A stretch of DNA of 48,396 nt from Actinomycetota bacterium (GCA_027730505.1 JAQCGT010000005.1:1-48396), one strand, 5' to 3'; positions 34,072 through 42,294 are shown, numbered from the stretch's first letter. The notes: generated by a model from the letters alone, not told the origin. Made by a program: numbers and translations.

Positions 34072-35073
34072 CTAGGCGAGGTTTTCGCCCCCGAAGATCT
34101 CGCTGACACTGCTGTCATCGAACACGGCGGCCAGCGCTTGGGCGATGAGCGGGGCGATGGAGAGCACCTCGACCTGGGGTAGTTGCTTTTCCGGTGGCAG
34201 TGGCAGCGTGTTGGTGAGCACCAGTCGCTCGATCGGAGAATTCTTCAGGCGGTCGACCGCAGGGCCGGAAAGTACGCCGTGAGTGGCCATGGCCCACACC
34301 TCGGTGGCACCACGGTCGAGCAGGATCTCCGCCGCAGACACGATCGTGCCACCGGTGTCGATCATGTCGTCGGTCAGCACACACAGACGCCCGGCAACGT
34401 CGCCGATGACCTCTTTCGCCTCGACCACATTCGCCTGACCCTTCGGCCGGCGCTTATAGATGAAGGCGATATCGGCTTCACAGTCGTGGAGGTGCTGGGC
34501 CATCCGCTCAGCGACCTTGATGCGTCCTGAGTCGGGTGACACGATGACTGGGGAATCAGGTGCGTTGTTGCGGATGTAGTTCTCGAGCACCGGTGCGGCG
34601 GTGAGGTGGTCGACTGGGCCGTCGAAGAAACCCTGGATTTGGCCTGAGTGGAGGTCGATTGAGATGAGACGGTTGGCTCCGGCCAAGCGGAACATGTCAG
34701 CGACAAGACGAGCGGTGATCGGCTCACGGCCCTCGGCTTTTCTGTCTTGGCGGGCGTAGCCGTAGAACGGGCACACGGCGGTGATGCGCTTTGCGGACGC
34801 CCGCTCGGCGGCATCGATCATGGTGAGCTGCTCCATGATCGAGTCATTGACGCTGCGGCCGTCGACGCCGTAGTGGCTCTGCATGATGAACACGTCGGTG
34901 CCACGGACGCTCTCGGCGAATCGGGGTCTGACTTCGCCGTTGGAGAATTCGACGATGTTGGGATCACCGAGTTCGAGGCCGAGGTGACGGGCGACCTCGT
35001 CGGCGAGTGTCGGGTGGGTGCGGCCCGAGTACAGGGCCAACTTCTTCGTGGTGATCTTCTCCAATGGCTCCAC
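34072..35073 (-). CDS. prs: Ribose-phosphate pyrophosphokinase
   Basis: 333 residues, class I PRPP synthetase making phosphoribosyl pyrophosphate for nucleotide, histidine and tryptophan synthesis. Motifs: ALYSGRTHPTLADEVARHLG, ATP-binding region with ITAVCPFYGYARQDRK, SIDLHSGQIQGFFDGPVDHL, and the PRPP loop LCVLTDDMIDTGGTIVSA. The start is GTG at 35073 with a GGGAGCG SD-like sequence. It is 95 bases downstream of the glmU-like gene in the same direction, the conserved glmU-prs neighbourhood of actinobacteria. Confidence 0.96.
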   Translation of the reverse strand: MEPLEKITTKKLALYSGRTHPTLADEVARHLGLELGDPNIVEFSNGEVRPRFAESVRGTDVFIMQSHYGVDGRSVNDSIMEQLTMIDAAERASAKRITAVCPFYGYARQDRKAEGREPITARLVADMFRLAGANRLISIDLHSGQIQGFFDGPVDHLTAAPVLENYIRNNAPDSPVIVSPDSGRIKVAERMAQHLHDCEADIAFIYKRRPKGQANVVEAKEVIGDVAGRLCVLTDDMIDTGGTIVSAAEILLDRGATEVWAMATHGVLSGPAVDRLKNSPIERLVLTNTLPLPPEKQLPQVEVLSIAPLIAQALAAVFDDSSVSEIFGGENLA

Positions 35074-35167
35074 TGACGCTCCCTGCGACGCTTTCCCCGT
35101 GGCGGACCGGGCTCACCGTCGAGTGTAGAACGCGCGGCGCCGCTTGGCCGCAGGCGCCCGTCGAGCG

Positions 35168-35923
35168 TCAGCCGAGGCGGCGTTTCATGATCGTCTCGGC
35201 CTCGGCGAGTTGGTCGCGATCATTGACCCCGTGAGCCTCTTCAGGGTCGGTCAGAACCGTTCCGATCTGGTGTCCGTCGGCGGCGAGGGCCGCGATCACG
35301 TCGGTGAGGTAGTACTCGCCCTGTGCATTGTCGGTGCCGAGTTTGTCGAGAGCCGGTGCGAGCAGCCCACGAGCGATGGCGTAGACGCCCGTGTTCCACT
35401 CGCGAATGGCGAGTTCGGCTTCTGAGGCATCGCGTTGTTCGACGATGCGGATCACTCGTCCGTCTTCGTCGCGAACGATGCGGCCGTAGCCCGTTGGATC
35501 ATCGAGGGTGCTCGACAGGACGGTTGCGGCCTCACCTCGCTCGACCCGTGCGGCGCAGAGTTGAGCGATGGTTTCACGACGCAGCAGCGGCGTGTCACCG
35601 GGCAGGATGACCACGGTGTCATCGGGTGCCCCAGTGGCGAGGGCAGCCAGTCCGATGGCGGCGGCGTGGCCAGTGCCGTTCTGCTCTTCCTGCACGGCAA
35701 CGCCGAGACGTGCCCAGTCGGGTGCCTGTGTGTCGAGTGCTGCGGCCACCTGACTGGCACCGTGACCGATGACGACGATCACGTGGGATGGATCGACATC
35801 GGCAACGGCGTCGATGACACGGAGCACCATCGGACGTCCGCACACCGGATGGAGCGGCTTGGGGAGTTCGGAGCGCATCCGCTTGCCGGCACCGGCGGCA
35901 AGGACGATCACGGAGACGGACAT
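35168..35923 (-). CDS. glmU: GlmU-type N-acetylglucosamine-1-phosphate uridylyltransferase domain only
   Basis: 251 residues from the ATG at 35923; the longer frame would run through tRNA-Gln. All GlmU N-domain motifs are present: VLAAGAGKRMRSELPKPLHPV, QNGTGHA, ILPGDTPLL, GYGRIVRDEDG with IVEQRDA, EWNTGVYA and EYYLTDVI. It would make UDP-GlcNAc from GlcNAc-1-P and UTP for peptidoglycan. The protein stops after VNDRDQLAEAETIMKRRLG, where bifunctional GlmU normally continues into a left-handed beta-helix acetyltransferase of about 200 residues. Only 95 bases separate it from prs, so the second domain is absent locally, not frameshifted. It could instead be a related sugar nucleotidyltransferase, but the prs neighbourhood favours glmU. 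Confidence 0.85.
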   Translation of the reverse strand: MSVSVIVLAAGAGKRMRSELPKPLHPVCGRPMVLRVIDAVADVDPSHVIVVIGHGASQVAAALDTQAPDWARLGVAVQEEQNGTGHAAAIGLAALATGAPDDTVVILPGDTPLLRRETIAQLCAARVERGEAATVLSSTLDDPTGYGRIVRDEDGRVIRIVEQRDASEAELAIREWNTGVYAIARGLLAPALDKLGTDNAQGEYYLTDVIAALAADGHQIGTVLTDPEEAHGVNDRDQLAEAETIMKRRLG

Positions 35924-35970
35924 CGGGCACCTCGGCGTCGACGGGCGCCGACACGCGACGCGTTGAACCT

Positions 35971-36044
35971 TGGTTCCGGGGAGAGGACTCGAACCCCTAT
36001 AAACGGCACCAAAAACCGCTGTCCTACCATTGAACGACCCCGGA
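35971..36044 (-). tRNA. tRNA-Gln (anticodon TTG)
   Basis: A full cloverleaf on the minus strand: acceptor TCCGGGG paired with CCCCGGA, D-arm GTTC...GGAC, anticodon loop TTTTGGT with TTG at positions 34-36, T-arm AGGGG-TTCGAGT-CCTCT, discriminator A and an encoded CCA end. It lies 47 bases upstream of the glmU-like gene, the same place as in related actinobacteria. Confidence 0.93.
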
Positions 36045-36104
36045 TCGATCAATCTCCACGGTATCGGTTCTGGCCGGCATTGGGGAGTCCGGCCCCGATG
36101 CCGG

Positions 36105-36110
36105 TAGCGT
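36105..36110 (+). promoter_or_regulatory. Putative -10 element of bS22 gene
   Basis: TAGCGT lies ten bases before the ATG, which follows a CTCCCT stretch with no Shine-Dalgarno sequence; leader of about three bases or none. Confidence 0.5.
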
Positions 36111-36120
36111 CTGGCTCCCT

Positions 36121-36213
36121 ATGGGTTCGCTCGTCAAAAAGCGCCGCAAGCGCATGCGCAAGAAGAAGCACAAGAAGATGTTGCGGCGGACACGCCACCA
36201 GCGTCGCAAATAG
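36121..36213 (+). CDS. 30S ribosomal protein bS22 (AURKAIP1/COX24 domain)
   Basis: A 30-residue, extremely basic peptide beginning MGSLVKKRRKRMRKKKHKK and ending RRTRHQRRK. This is the characteristic sequence of the actinobacterial small-subunit protein bS22 (mycobacterial form begins MGSVIKKRRKRM), which binds 16S rRNA near the decoding region. It is too short for most gene callers. It is transcribed divergently from tRNA-Gln and converges with ispE 15 bases away. The TAGCGT hexamer upstream and the lack of an SD suggest leaderless expression. Confidence 0.93.
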   Translation: MGSLVKKRRKRMRKKKHKKMLRRTRHQRRK

Positions 36214-36228
36214 TTTCTGGCCGCAAGG

Positions 36229-36978
36229 TCACCACCGATCGGCGGTGCGGGCCACCCGCACCTCAGCGCCCTCGTCGACGAGTTCGGCGAGGGCGTCGTC
36301 GCGTTCGCCCTCAACGAACCACGTGGCGCCGCTGCCCGCCAACACCGGCGTTCTCCCGGTGAGCGCTTCGATCCGATGTCGCCATTCGGCGAGGCGTGGC
36401 TCGACGACGAGGGCAGCTGGCTCGAGGTCGTTCGGTCCATCACCTGTCGGTCCACCCAGATCGTCCCACGCCTTGTATACAGCTGGGGTGCTCACCTGCA
36501 GCGGTGGGATCACCAGCGTCACGATGCGTTCGACATGGGGAAGTGGATCGATGACCTCGCCGATCCCCGTCACTCGTGCTCGACCACCATGCAGGCAGAA
36601 TGGAACGTCGGCGCCGATGCGTACCGCAGTATCTGGGTCGTCGATTCCAGCCCAGCGCAGCACCGCCGCAGCGTTGGTGGAGCCTCCGCCAAGTCCACCA
36701 CCATGGGGAATCGACTTGTGGATCGAGATGTGGCCGGCTCTGCCAGCGACCGTCATCGCCCGCCAGCACAGGTTGCGTTCGTCGGTCGGGACGCCGGTGG
36801 CGTAGGAGCCGGACACCTCGATTGACGTGCTGTTGGCAGTGGTGATGCTGACGGTGTCGGCGAGGTCGAGTCCCACCATCTCGGCATCGATCAGGTGATA
36901 ACCGTCGGCGCGCACACCGACGATGGCGAGCGTCAAGGTCAACTTGGCCGGCGCCACGACCGTGTGGGTTCGACTCAT
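36229..36978 (-). CDS. ispE: 4-diphosphocytidyl-2-C-methyl-D-erythritol kinase
   Basis: 249 residues from the ATG at 36978, which overlaps the rsmA stop (ATGA); longer frames upstream are shadows of rsmA. GHMP kinase motifs: VVAPAKLTLTLAIVGVRADGYHLIDAEM at the N-terminus and the phosphate loop IPHGGGLGGGSTNAAAVL; a C-terminal LAGSGATWFVEG matches GHMP motif 3. It phosphorylates CDP-methylerythritol in the MEP isoprenoid pathway. It is somewhat shorter than the usual 280-300 residues but has all motifs. Last gene of the metG-tatD-X-rsmA-ispE unit. Confidence 0.93.
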   Translation of the reverse strand: MSRTHTVVAPAKLTLTLAIVGVRADGYHLIDAEMVGLDLADTVSITTANSTSIEVSGSYATGVPTDERNLCWRAMTVAGRAGHISIHKSIPHGGGLGGGSTNAAAVLRWAGIDDPDTAVRIGADVPFCLHGGRARVTGIGEVIDPLPHVERIVTLVIPPLQVSTPAVYKAWDDLGGPTGDGPNDLEPAALVVEPRLAEWRHRIEALTGRTPVLAGSGATWFVEGERDDALAELVDEGAEVRVARTADRW

Positions 36979-37793
36979 TCGCTCACCGCCCGGGTGAGCC
37001 GGTACCAGTCGTTGAGACCGAGTTGTTCGGGTCGACGAGTCGGATCGATTCCGGCGGTGGAAAAAGCCTGAGCCGAGACGAGGCCGTCGAGCGAGCGTCG
37101 CAGCATCTTGCGGCGCTGTCCGAACGCTGTTCGAACCACGTTGTTCATGACCGCTGCATCGATACCAATTGATTCCGGATGGACGCGGCGGCGAATGTCG
37201 ACCAGTGCTGACTCGACGTTGGGTTTCGGCATGAATACGGTTGCGGGAACCCGTCCCACTTTGGTGGCGACCGCATGGTGTGCAACCTTCACACTGACGG
37301 CGCCGTAGACCTTCGACCCAGGGCCAGCAACGAATCGGTCGGCGGCTTCGTCTTGCACTAAGACGAGCATGCGCTCGATCCCGGGAACGGTGTCGAGGAG
37401 GTCGCACACGAGCGGTGTGGCGATGTTGTACGGCAGGTTTGCCACAATGATGCGCGGGCCGCCTCCGACGAGCGCGACCCAGTCGAGGGTCATGGCGTCA
37501 CCTTCGACGACCGTCACCGTGCGGAGGCCGGCGGTGAGTTCTTTCAGGGTTCGGGCGAGCCCTGGGTCGACCTCGATCGCCGTGATGTCAGCGCCGGTTT
37601 CTGCAAGGCCGAGAGTGAGTGAACCGAGCCCTGCACCTATTTCGATCACTCGGTCGCCAGCACGCACGTCGGCGAGGTCGACGATGCGACGCACGGTGTT
37701 CGGGTCGACCATGAAGTTCTGCCCGAGTTCGCGTCGAGGTGCGAGTCCACCTTGTTCGAGCAAGGCGCGAAGACCAGGGCGTGAATGCGTCAC
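36975..37793 (-). CDS. rsmA: 16S rRNA dimethyladenosine transferase RsmA/KsgA
   Basis: 272 residues. N-terminal ELGQNFMVDPNTVRRIV, SAM motif I VIEIGAGLGSLTLGLAE, acidic IEVDPGLAR, and the catalytic NLPYNIATPLV (N-L-P-Y) of adenine-N6 methylases. The C-terminal helical domain is of normal length. It dimethylates two adjacent adenosines in helix 45 of 16S rRNA. Its ATG at 37793 overlaps the stop of the upstream exported-protein gene and its own stop overlaps ispE, so it is tightly coupled on both sides. Confidence 0.95.
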   Translation of the reverse strand: MTHSRPGLRALLEQGGLAPRRELGQNFMVDPNTVRRIVDLADVRAGDRVIEIGAGLGSLTLGLAETGADITAIEVDPGLARTLKELTAGLRTVTVVEGDAMTLDWVALVGGGPRIIVANLPYNIATPLVCDLLDTVPGIERMLVLVQDEAADRFVAGPGSKVYGAVSVKVAHHAVATKVGRVPATVFMPKPNVESALVDIRRRVHPESIGIDAAVMNNVVRTAFGQRRKMLRRSLDGLVSAQAFSTAGIDPTRRPEQLGLNDWYRLTRAVSE

Positions 37794-38317
37794 CAGCGGT
37801 ACTCGACCTTCACCGGTGCGTCGGTTGGATCGCCGATGGCGGCGAATCGGTCGGGGTGGAGTACCACATCAGCGGAGGGTGCCTCGAGTGTGGCGGTGGC
37901 GATGCAGGTGGTGCTCCGGTTGTTGTCGAGGTTGACGACGGTGACGAACATGCCGAGTTCGGCACCGGCCGCATAACAGAGGTCGGACGCCACGATGTCG
38001 TAGTCGAATGAGGCGAGGCCGGAGAAGGTGCCACTCGAATCGGGCACGGCGATCTGCCCACCCATGTTGGGTGCGATCGTCACACGACGCTCGAGGTGCG
38101 CTGGAACCGGGACACCGAGTGGATCTTCGATGGTGTCGGTCACCGCCGTGCTGACCGTGTTGTCACTAACTGCGAGTTCGACCGTGCCCTCGATGACGGT
38201 GGAGATGTCGTCGGGTCGCTCGTCATCGTTGAGAAGCCAGACCGTGGGCACAGCGACAACGGTGAGCGCAACAGCAAATGCGAGTCGCCGCTGCTGGGAG
38301 CGGGATGGATCGCTCAT
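37790..38317 (-). CDS. Exported protein with double-psi beta-barrel-like C-terminus, in the rpfB position
   Basis: 175 residues. A single N-terminal membrane or signal helix (RLAFAVALTVVAVPTVWLL) is followed by a short spacer with repeated VTDT-type strands (about 40-75) and a C-terminal domain of about 80 residues. The pattern SGTFSGLASFDYDIVASDLCYAAG, then VTVVNLDNNRSTTC and LHPDRFAAIGDPTDAPVKVEYRW, resembles the RlpA/Rpf-associated double-psi beta-barrel. Two Cys could pair outside the cell. It sits between tatD and rsmA with ATGA overlaps, exactly where many actinobacteria encode RpfB. No transglycosylase domain is present. Cell-wall function is inference. Confidence 0.7.
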   Translation of the reverse strand: MSDPSRSQQRRLAFAVALTVVAVPTVWLLNDDERPDDISTVIEGTVELAVSDNTVSTAVTDTIEDPLGVPVPAHLERRVTIAPNMGGQIAVPDSSGTFSGLASFDYDIVASDLCYAAGAELGMFVTVVNLDNNRSTTCIATATLEAPSADVVLHPDRFAAIGDPTDAPVKVEYRW

Positions 38318-39090
38318 GGCAGCCCGAACACTCGCCGTGTGTTGTCGGTGGTGGCATCAGCGATCACGGAGACCGGATCACCGCGCAGGTCGGCGATCGC
38401 AGTACCGATCACCGAGACGAGGGCGGGATGATTCGGTCGGCCCCGGTGCGGCACCGGCGCAAGGTACGGACTGTCGGTCTCGATGAGCATCCGATCGAGA
38501 GGGCACGCCGTGACGGCGGCGCGAAGATCGGTGGCCGATGGGAAAGTGGCGATACCCGAGAAGCTCACGTAGGCCCCGCGCCCGACACATCCATCGAGCT
38601 CGGCTGGTCCGCCGGTGAAGCAGTGGAAGATGGTGCGTTCGGGCGTGCCCTCGCCATCGAGAATGTCGAACGTCTCGTCCCACGCCTCGCGGGTGTGGAT
38701 CACCAAGGGCAGCGAACGCTCATGCGCGATGTGGATCTGCTCGGCGAAGGCGCGGCGCTGAGCGTCGGGCGGGGAGTTGTCGTAGTGGTGGTCAAGTCCC
38801 GCCTCGCCGATCGCAATGACACCGGGCCGCTCGAGCAGGTCGACGATGGTGTCGACACCGTGCCGAGCTTCATGGGGGTGCAGGCCAACGCTTGCATAGA
38901 CCCCATCATGTGCGTTGGCGAGTGCGATCGCGGCCTCACTCGAGGCGCGATCGCAGCCGACCACGATCATCGCGACCACTCCAGCAGCTCGGGCGGTTTC
39001 GAGTGAGCCCTCGACGCCGCCAGGAATGCGCTCGTCATAGATGTGACAGTGCGAGTCGATCCAACGCGGTCCGCTCAGGTCAGCGGTCAT
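38314..39090 (-). CDS. tatD: TatD-family metal-dependent deoxyribonuclease
   Basis: 258 residues from the ATG at 39090, one base after the metG stop. Metal-binding TIM-barrel motifs: WIDSHCHIYDER (H-x-H), AIGEAGLDHHYDNSP (Glu), LVIHTREAWDE, FHCFTGG and MLIETDSPYLAPVPHRGRPN (Asp). TatD proteins have 3'-5' exonuclease or endonuclease activity and act in DNA repair or degradation. The gene belongs to a conserved run metG-tatD-X-rsmA-ispE and overlaps the next start by ATGA. Confidence 0.93.
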   Translation of the reverse strand: MTADLSGPRWIDSHCHIYDERIPGGVEGSLETARAAGVVAMIVVGCDRASSEAAIALANAHDGVYASVGLHPHEARHGVDTIVDLLERPGVIAIGEAGLDHHYDNSPPDAQRRAFAEQIHIAHERSLPLVIHTREAWDETFDILDGEGTPERTIFHCFTGGPAELDGCVGRGAYVSFSGIATFPSATDLRAAVTACPLDRMLIETDSPYLAPVPHRGRPNHPALVSVIGTAIADLRGDPVSVIADATTDNTRRVFGLP

Positions 39091-39091
39091 G

Positions 39092-40600
39092 TCAGCTCCG
39101 GATCCGCGGGAACAGCGGCTCGCCCTTCTCCACTGCGGTTCCACCCGGGTAGCCACCCCACCCGGCGGCCTCGGGGAGGCGTTGATCGGCGACGCTGCCG
39201 TTGAGCCCGAGTCGCTGCCAGATCGCCTCCGCGGTGGACGGGACCGCCGGCCATGCGAGCACGGTGACGATACGCAGCGCTTCGAGGGCATCACCCATCA
39301 CTGTGTCGACGGCGGGGCCAGGCTCAGCCTTCCACGGCTCATTCGCTTCGAGATAGGCGTTGGTGGCGCGGATCAGTCCCCAGGTCGCCTCGAGGGCACG
39401 CGACGGTGACACGTTGTCCCAACCTCGAGTCGCGCCGGCGAGGGCCTCGGCAGCGGCGTCGGTGAGTGGTGAGTCAACCGATGGGGCTGGGCCGATGCCG
39501 CCACACTTCTTCTGCACCACGGTTGCGACCCTGGCGGCGAGATTCCCGAGGTTGTTTGCAAGATCAGCGTTGTAGCGACCGACGAGACCGTCGTACGAGA
39601 AATCGCCGTCAGATCCGTAGGTGGTTTCAGCGAGTACGTAGTAGCGGAATCCGTCGACGCCGACGGTGTCGACGAGGTCGAGGGGATTGACGACGTTGCC
39701 GGTGCTCTTCGCCATCTTCTCACCGTCGACGAGCAGCCAGCCGCCGACCGCCCAGCCCTTGGGCAGTTCCACGCCGGCGCTCATCAACATGGCGGGCCAA
39801 TACACGCAGTGATGGCGGATGATGTCCTTGCCGATGAGGTGGTAATCGACTGGCCACCACCGGGTGTAGTCGGCGGACGGGTCACCGAATCCGGTGGCTG
39901 ACAGGTAGTTGGTGAGTGCGTCGAACCAGACGTAGGCGACGTGTTTGTCATCCCACGGGAGTCGGATACCCCAATCGAGGCTGGTGCGGCTCACCGAGAA
40001 GTCTCGCAAGCCGCCTCGGATCAGTCCGAGTGCCTCATTGCCGCGGAACTCAGGCACGATCGCGCCGGGGTGGGCGGCGTACCAGTCGAGCAGCCGGTCC
40101 TGGAACCGGCTCAGACGGAAGAAGTAGTTCTCCTCCTCGAAGTGATCGACGGGCCGCTTGTGTATCGGGCACAGGTCACCGTCGAGGAGTTCTTCGTCGG
40201 TGAAGTACTCCTCGCAGGCCACGCAGTACTTGCCCGAATAGGTGTCGAGTTCGATGTCGCCAGCGTCGTAGCACCGTTGGAGCAACTCCTTGACGGCGGC
40301 GTGATGGCGTGGCTCGGTGGTGCGAATGAAGTCATCGTTGGCGATGTCGAGTCGCTGCCACGCCTCGGCGAACTTGGGGGCGATCGTGTCGCAGAACTCT
40401 TGAGGGGTCGTTCCGGCGGCATCAGCGGCCTGGCGGATCTTGAGCCCATGTTCGTCGGTGCCCGTGAGGTACAGCACATCATCGCCGAGCAGTCGGTGCC
40501 AGCGGGTGAGCGCGTCGCCGACGATGGTCGTGTAGGCGTGCCCGAGGTGGGGCTCGGCGTTCACGTAGTAGATCGGTGTGGTCACGTAGAAGCGGCTCAC
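39092..40600 (-). CDS. metG: Methionyl-tRNA synthetase
   Basis: 502 residues, class I aminoacyl-tRNA synthetase. HIGH motif is in YYVNAEPHLGHAYTTIVGD, KMSKS motif is GEKMAKSTGNVVNP, and a zinc knuckle is YCVACEEYFTDEELL with CPIHKRP. The anticodon-binding helices follow; there is no C-terminal EMAPII-like tRNA-binding domain, as in other short MetRS enzymes. The start is GTG at 40600, seven bases after TAGCGT, so the operon head is probably leaderless. It heads the metG-tatD-X-rsmA-ispE operon. Confidence 0.96.
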   Translation of the reverse strand: MSRFYVTTPIYYVNAEPHLGHAYTTIVGDALTRWHRLLGDDVLYLTGTDEHGLKIRQAADAAGTTPQEFCDTIAPKFAEAWQRLDIANDDFIRTTEPRHHAAVKELLQRCYDAGDIELDTYSGKYCVACEEYFTDEELLDGDLCPIHKRPVDHFEEENYFFRLSRFQDRLLDWYAAHPGAIVPEFRGNEALGLIRGGLRDFSVSRTSLDWGIRLPWDDKHVAYVWFDALTNYLSATGFGDPSADYTRWWPVDYHLIGKDIIRHHCVYWPAMLMSAGVELPKGWAVGGWLLVDGEKMAKSTGNVVNPLDLVDTVGVDGFRYYVLAETTYGSDGDFSYDGLVGRYNADLANNLGNLAARVATVVQKKCGGIGPAPSVDSPLTDAAAEALAGATRGWDNVSPSRALEATWGLIRATNAYLEANEPWKAEPGPAVDTVMGDALEALRIVTVLAWPAVPSTAEAIWQRLGLNGSVADQRLPEAAGWGGYPGGTAVEKGEPLFPRIRS

Positions 40601-40607
40601 GTGTCTG

Positions 40608-40613
40608 ACGCTA
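40608..40613 (-). promoter_or_regulatory. Putative -10 element of metG operon
   Basis: Minus-strand TAGCGT, seven bases before the metG GTG. Confidence 0.5.
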
Positions 40614-40663
40614 TCCGTCGCCCGGGTCGGCGGCTCGACAGGGATGAGCCGGTACGGCGCCGG

Positions 40664-40669
40664 TAGGTT
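40664..40669 (+). promoter_or_regulatory. Putative -10 element of thioesterase gene
   Basis: TAGGTT, eight bases before the ATG at 40678; no SD. Confidence 0.5.
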
Positions 40670-40677
40670 CGCCGTTC

Positions 40678-41508
40678 ATGCCCGGAGACTTCGATGCAGC
40701 GACCGCCGTTCGATTTCGTGGTGGTGACCTCGATGCCGGCCCGGTGACGTATGACGCCGAGGTGATGCCGGGCTGGGACATTCTCGGCAACGCGAACGGC
40801 GGCTACTTGATGGCGATCGCGGCGAGAGCGATGGCGGATGCAGCCGGTCGGCCACCGTTGACGCTGACGGCGCATTATCTGTCGCCGGGTTCGGTGGGTT
40901 CGCACACGATTGAGGTCGGTCGGGTTCGGGCGGGCCGACGTCTCGCAACGATGACCGGTTCGTTGGTGAACGCTGACACGGGGCGTGAAGTCATCCGCCT
41001 GTTGGGTTCATTTGGGTCGTCAGACCCTGACGGTCCGTTCCGAGTCGACGCTGCTCCCCCTGATATCCCGGCGTATGACGACTGTCTGATCGACACCGAC
41101 GGTGACGATCCGAACGCCCAGCCTCTTCCCGAGTTGCAGCGACGGCTCGCGATGCGTCTCGCGCCAGATTCGGTCGGGTTTCGCTCTGGGGCGCCAGTGG
41201 GACGGGCTGAGGTCTCAGGATGGTTCGCCTTCGCCGATGATTCGTTGATCGATGAGTTCGGGTTGATGCTTGCCGCTGATGCATTCCCGCCTGCGGTGTT
41301 CAACTCGGGGCTTCCGGTGAGTTGGGTGCCGACGGTGGAGATGACCGTGCATCTGCGGGGGCTTCCTGCGCCCGGACCGCTCGCCACGGTGTTCCGCACG
41401 AGGTTCATCTCCGGCGGGATGCTCGAAGAGGATGGCGAGGTGTGGGATTCGGCGGGGAATCTCGTGGCGTTGTCGCGTCAGTTGGCTTTGGCGCCGCGCC
41501 CGATCTGA
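40678..41508 (+). CDS. TesB-like acyl-CoA thioesterase (double hotdog)
   Basis: 276 residues. The first hotdog half contains MPGWDILGNANGGYLMAIAARAMADAAG, where NGGYLMA is the diagnostic helix start, and LTAHYLSPGSVGSHTIEVGRVRAGRRLAT split over two strands. The second half contains ADAFPPAVFNSGLPVSWVPTVEMTVHLRG, as in acyl-CoA thioesterase family proteins of actinobacteria. It hydrolyses acyl-CoA of unknown chain type. Its last 31 bases overlap the convergent HAD-IB gene. Confidence 0.87.
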   Translation: MPGDFDAATAVRFRGGDLDAGPVTYDAEVMPGWDILGNANGGYLMAIAARAMADAAGRPPLTLTAHYLSPGSVGSHTIEVGRVRAGRRLATMTGSLVNADTGREVIRLLGSFGSSDPDGPFRVDAAPPDIPAYDDCLIDTDGDDPNAQPLPELQRRLAMRLAPDSVGFRSGAPVGRAEVSGWFAFADDSLIDEFGLMLAADAFPPAVFNSGLPVSWVPTVEMTVHLRGLPAPGPLATVFRTRFISGGMLEEDGEVWDSAGNLVALSRQLALAPRPI

Positions 41509-42284
41509 ACGCCGACAGCGAACGCCGCAGCGGCAAGACTGAAGGCGCCGAGACCAGCGAGCACCCGTCGCACGACGAGGCGTGTCTGTTGGCGGAAGTG
41601 CACGATAGGCCAGCCGTGGAGTCGGGCGTGACGCTCGAGTTTGCCGTCGGGGTTCACCGCCACGGGATGTCCGACCGCCGAGAGCATCGGCAGGTCGCTA
41701 GATGAGTCGCTGTAGGCGTAGCACTGGGCGAGGTCGAGGTTGTCCCAGCGGGCCAGCTCGCTGATCGCCTCGACTTTGCCCTCGCCGTAGCAGAACGGGC
41801 CGTCGAGTTCGCCGGTGTAGACACCGTCGACGACGTGGCCGCGGGTGCCGATGGCACCGGTCATACCGAGCGACAGTGCGAGCGGCTCGACGATCTCGCT
41901 TGGGGCCGCCGAGACGATGAAGGTGCTCCGTCCGGCATGGCGGTGCAGGTCCAGGAGGCGGCGTGCCTCTGGCCGAATCCTGCCGAGCAGTGTGGGAATG
42001 ACACGTTCATTGAGGGACTGCAGGTCATCGCGTCGCTGACCGCGGATGAATCCGAGGATGCGGTCGCGGGCTTCGGCGGCGACGTCGTTGGTGCCGTGGT
42101 CGCCGCGCAGTTTGAACGCGGTGGCGGTCAGAGCATCGCGCATCAATTCACCGGTTGGCATGAGCCGTGCCGCCCGGGCGGCGCGAGCCAGGGTAAACGC
42201 GGACGAACCGGCGATGAGGGTTCGGTCGAGGTCGAAGAATGCGGCACTCGGGCCGGTGGTGGCGACGTGGACGTATTCGCTCAT
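41478..42284 (-). CDS. HAD-IB family phosphatase with C-terminal membrane helix
   Basis: 268 residues from the ATG at 42284. Motif I is AAFFDLDRTLIAGSS (D-x-D), motif II FIVSAAPSEIVEP, Lys in CYGEGKVEAI, and motif III/IV YAYSDSSSDLPMLSAVGHPVAVNPD, a SerB-like set. A helical cap lies between. The C-terminus has a hydrophobic helix (about 245-263, LGAFSLAAAAFAVGVQI), as in related actinobacterial HAD-IB hydrolases thought to act on membrane lipid or serine phosphates. It starts ten bases downstream of the rsmI stop and is in the same direction, so they are probably co-transcribed. Confidence 0.88.
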   Translation of the reverse strand: MSEYVHVATTGPSAAFFDLDRTLIAGSSAFTLARAARAARLMPTGELMRDALTATAFKLRGDHGTNDVAAEARDRILGFIRGQRRDDLQSLNERVIPTLLGRIRPEARRLLDLHRHAGRSTFIVSAAPSEIVEPLALSLGMTGAIGTRGHVVDGVYTGELDGPFCYGEGKVEAISELARWDNLDLAQCYAYSDSSSDLPMLSAVGHPVAVNPDGKLERHARLHGWPIVHFRQQTRLVVRRVLAGLGAFSLAAAAFAVGVQIGRGAKAN

Positions 42285-42294
42285 GTGCGGTCGC

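Noticed and set aside
35074-35167. Possible frameshifted remnant of the GlmU acetyltransferase domain
   Set aside because: Only 94 bases are available before prs, too little for a 200-residue domain, and no hexapeptide repeats are seen.
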